This document shows, in pieces, positions 63,239-64,000 of a stretch of DNA of 64,000 bases. The DNA lies in the NCBI GenBank assembly GCA_903847605.1, contig CAINED010000044.1, positions 1 to 64,000 on the forward strand. The letters run 5' to 3'. The notes beneath the pieces are model-generated. The model ran no database searches, was not told where the DNA came from, and saw only the letters and a program-made list of their open reading frames with translations. This DNA is from an uncultured Hyphomicrobiales bacterium. Its GTDB lineage: Bacteria > Pseudomonadota > Alphaproteobacteria > Rhizobiales > Beijerinckiaceae. A program made the position numbers and the translations under genes. Every line of letters begins with the position of its first letter. Position 1 is the first letter of the stretch.

Positions 63239-63263
63239 AACGCGGAGACCAATATTCCGTTCC
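63239..63263 (-). promoter_or_regulatory. EcfG-type promoter of DUF1127 gene
   Basis: On the minus strand GGAAC (63263-63259) and CGTT (63242-63239) are separated by exactly 16 bases, matching the general stress sigma factor consensus. Transcription would begin near 63232, about a dozen bases before the start codon, which fits the short leader. Confidence 0.7.
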
Positions 63264-63599
63264 GCTCTGTTGGATCCTAGATACTTTGCTGCAGTGCAAA
63301 ATAAAAGAGGAGATTTTGCTTCGCTGATATGCGAATTTTGCATGGATAGTGCTGACTCGCTCATCGCATCCTGCCTTGGCTCGCCATTTTCGTGACTTTG
63401 ACGAAAACATGGTCGAGCTAATCGTTGGTTAACGCGCTTGTGCCGCTCAATTGTGCATTGCTGCATTGGCGAACGGCAGTTTGCCTGGCCAGATGTCCTA
63501 AATGAGACGAGACCGCGCGAAAGTGTGGCGGCGCACATGGGAATGCAGCCGTCTTTTCAGATGGTTAATGAAGCTTAACGATTGTTTTTGCGGCGTGGA
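63264..63599. other. Intergenic region, no gene seen
   Basis: 336 bases between the DUF1127 promoter and the end of the VOC gene. It is less GC-rich near 63280-63350 (GCAAAATAAAAGAGGAG). No gene, terminator or repeat could be supported; ORFs here are shadows. Confidence 0.4.
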
Positions 63600-64000
63600 T
63601 CAGTCCGCGGGACGCTCCGCGCGGAAGTTACGGTCGAGGTGGCCGCGGCCTTCCAGGTCGCCTTTGTCGAAAATCCAGCGGTATCCGCCCCGGGGATTGC
63701 TCAGAATTTCCCAGCAATTGCCGTCAAAATCCCAGAACATGAAGCTGTAGGTGCCGTGTTGGGCTACGGGACGTGTGATTCGGGTCAGGCCCCAGGCTTC
63801 CGCGCTCGCCTGAACCGTGCGCCAGGCCTCGTCGACGTCGCCATCGGAATCGACGTCGAGGCCGTTGTGGTTGAGGCGGGGCATCAGGAACTCTTCCTTC
63901 GACTGGACGACCGCATAGACGTGCTCGCCGCCGAGTCGGACCATCATTGAGATCGGGCTGGTACGGACCACTTCGAGGTTGAGAAATTCCTCGTAGAACT
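63600..64000 (-). CDS. VOC (glyoxalase/dioxygenase) family protein, partial
   Basis: The gene continues past the right edge; about 133 C-terminal residues are seen. The frame reads FYEEFLNLEVVRTSP to the window end, so the track's start at 63971 is internal. Vicinal-oxygen-chelate features are the FYEEFLNLEVV opening helix, HNGLDVDS and a C-terminal FMFWDFDGNCWEIL with the last metal-ligand Glu. Enzymatic role unknown. Confidence 0.8.
   Translation of the reverse strand, partial: FYEEFLNLEVVRTSPISMMVRLGGEHVYAVVQSKEEFLMPRLNHNGLDVDSDGDVDEAWRTVQASAEAWGLTRITRPVAQHGTYSFMFWDFDGNCWEILSNPRGGYRWIFDKGDLEGRGHLDRNFRAERPAD

Noticed and set aside
63221-63538. N-terminal extension of the DUF1127 ORF
   Set aside because: The promoter and ribosome site lie inside it, so translation begins at 63220.

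Overview
The window is GC-rich DNA from the chromosome of an alphaproteobacterium, most likely a member of the Hyphomicrobiales (Rhizobiales) near the Xanthobacteraceae, Bradyrhizobiaceae or Beijerinckiaceae. The evidence is the housekeeping gene order argS - SPOR protein - nagZ - scpA - scpB - tatABC - serS - surE - pcm - nlpD - DUF815 ATPase - yajC - secD - secF - Mth938-like - squalene/phytoene synthase-like - trmFO, together with two GGAAC-N16-CGTT (EcfG-type) promoters and DUF1127, VOC and cold-shock genes typical of that order. No rRNA, tRNA, CRISPR array, transposase or integrase was seen. Species assignment is not possible from inspection.

Layout. 1-9.3 kb: small secreted proteins, then a catabolic block on both strands: GST, an Asp/Glu-racemase-fold protein that lacks both expected cysteines, three TctC-type binding proteins, a leuCD-like dehydratase and a TauD/TfdA-type dioxygenase. 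9.5-13.5 kb: a compositionally distinct two-gene operon (patatin phospholipase plus an 833-residue coiled-coil, three-TM, periplasmic-domain protein), the best candidate for an undescribed system. 13.5-50.3 kb: the conserved housekeeping backbone, broken by insertions. These are a stress-regulated small membrane operon, a TPR protein, a flavin monooxygenase, TctC proteins, a Tat-exported Arg/Trp-rich peptide and an FAH-family hydrolase (18.2-26.0 kb); vapBC and an EamA exporter (30.1-31.7 kb); a BIME-like repeat and a TctC (33.1-34.3 kb); an EamA exporter, an RND efflux pair and TauE (37.5-43.5 kb). 50-54.7 kb: a MarR regulator, trmFO, a VIT-family transporter and an Ntn-hydrolase behind a large palindromic operator. 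54.7-60.8 kb: universal stress protein, an amidohydrolase / dihydroxyphthalate-decarboxylase-like / TctC cassette, then pobA and its divergent AraC regulator. 60.8-64 kb: MAPEG protein, cspA and its small partner, small secreted and membrane proteins, DUF1127 and a VOC protein cut by the window end.

How the genes fit together. Seven TctC-like periplasmic binding proteins occur without any TctA or TctB membrane component. Most sit next to a small set of enzymes acting on carboxylic or aromatic acids, so the region looks like a collection of uptake-plus-catabolism cassettes dropped into a housekeeping backbone. Protein export is unusually concentrated (TatABC, YajC, SecD, SecF), and the SurE-Pcm-NlpD order matches the classical enterobacterial block. 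Start codons were chosen from Shine-Dalgarno spacing and gene overlaps. Functions come from motif recognition only; no database search was run.
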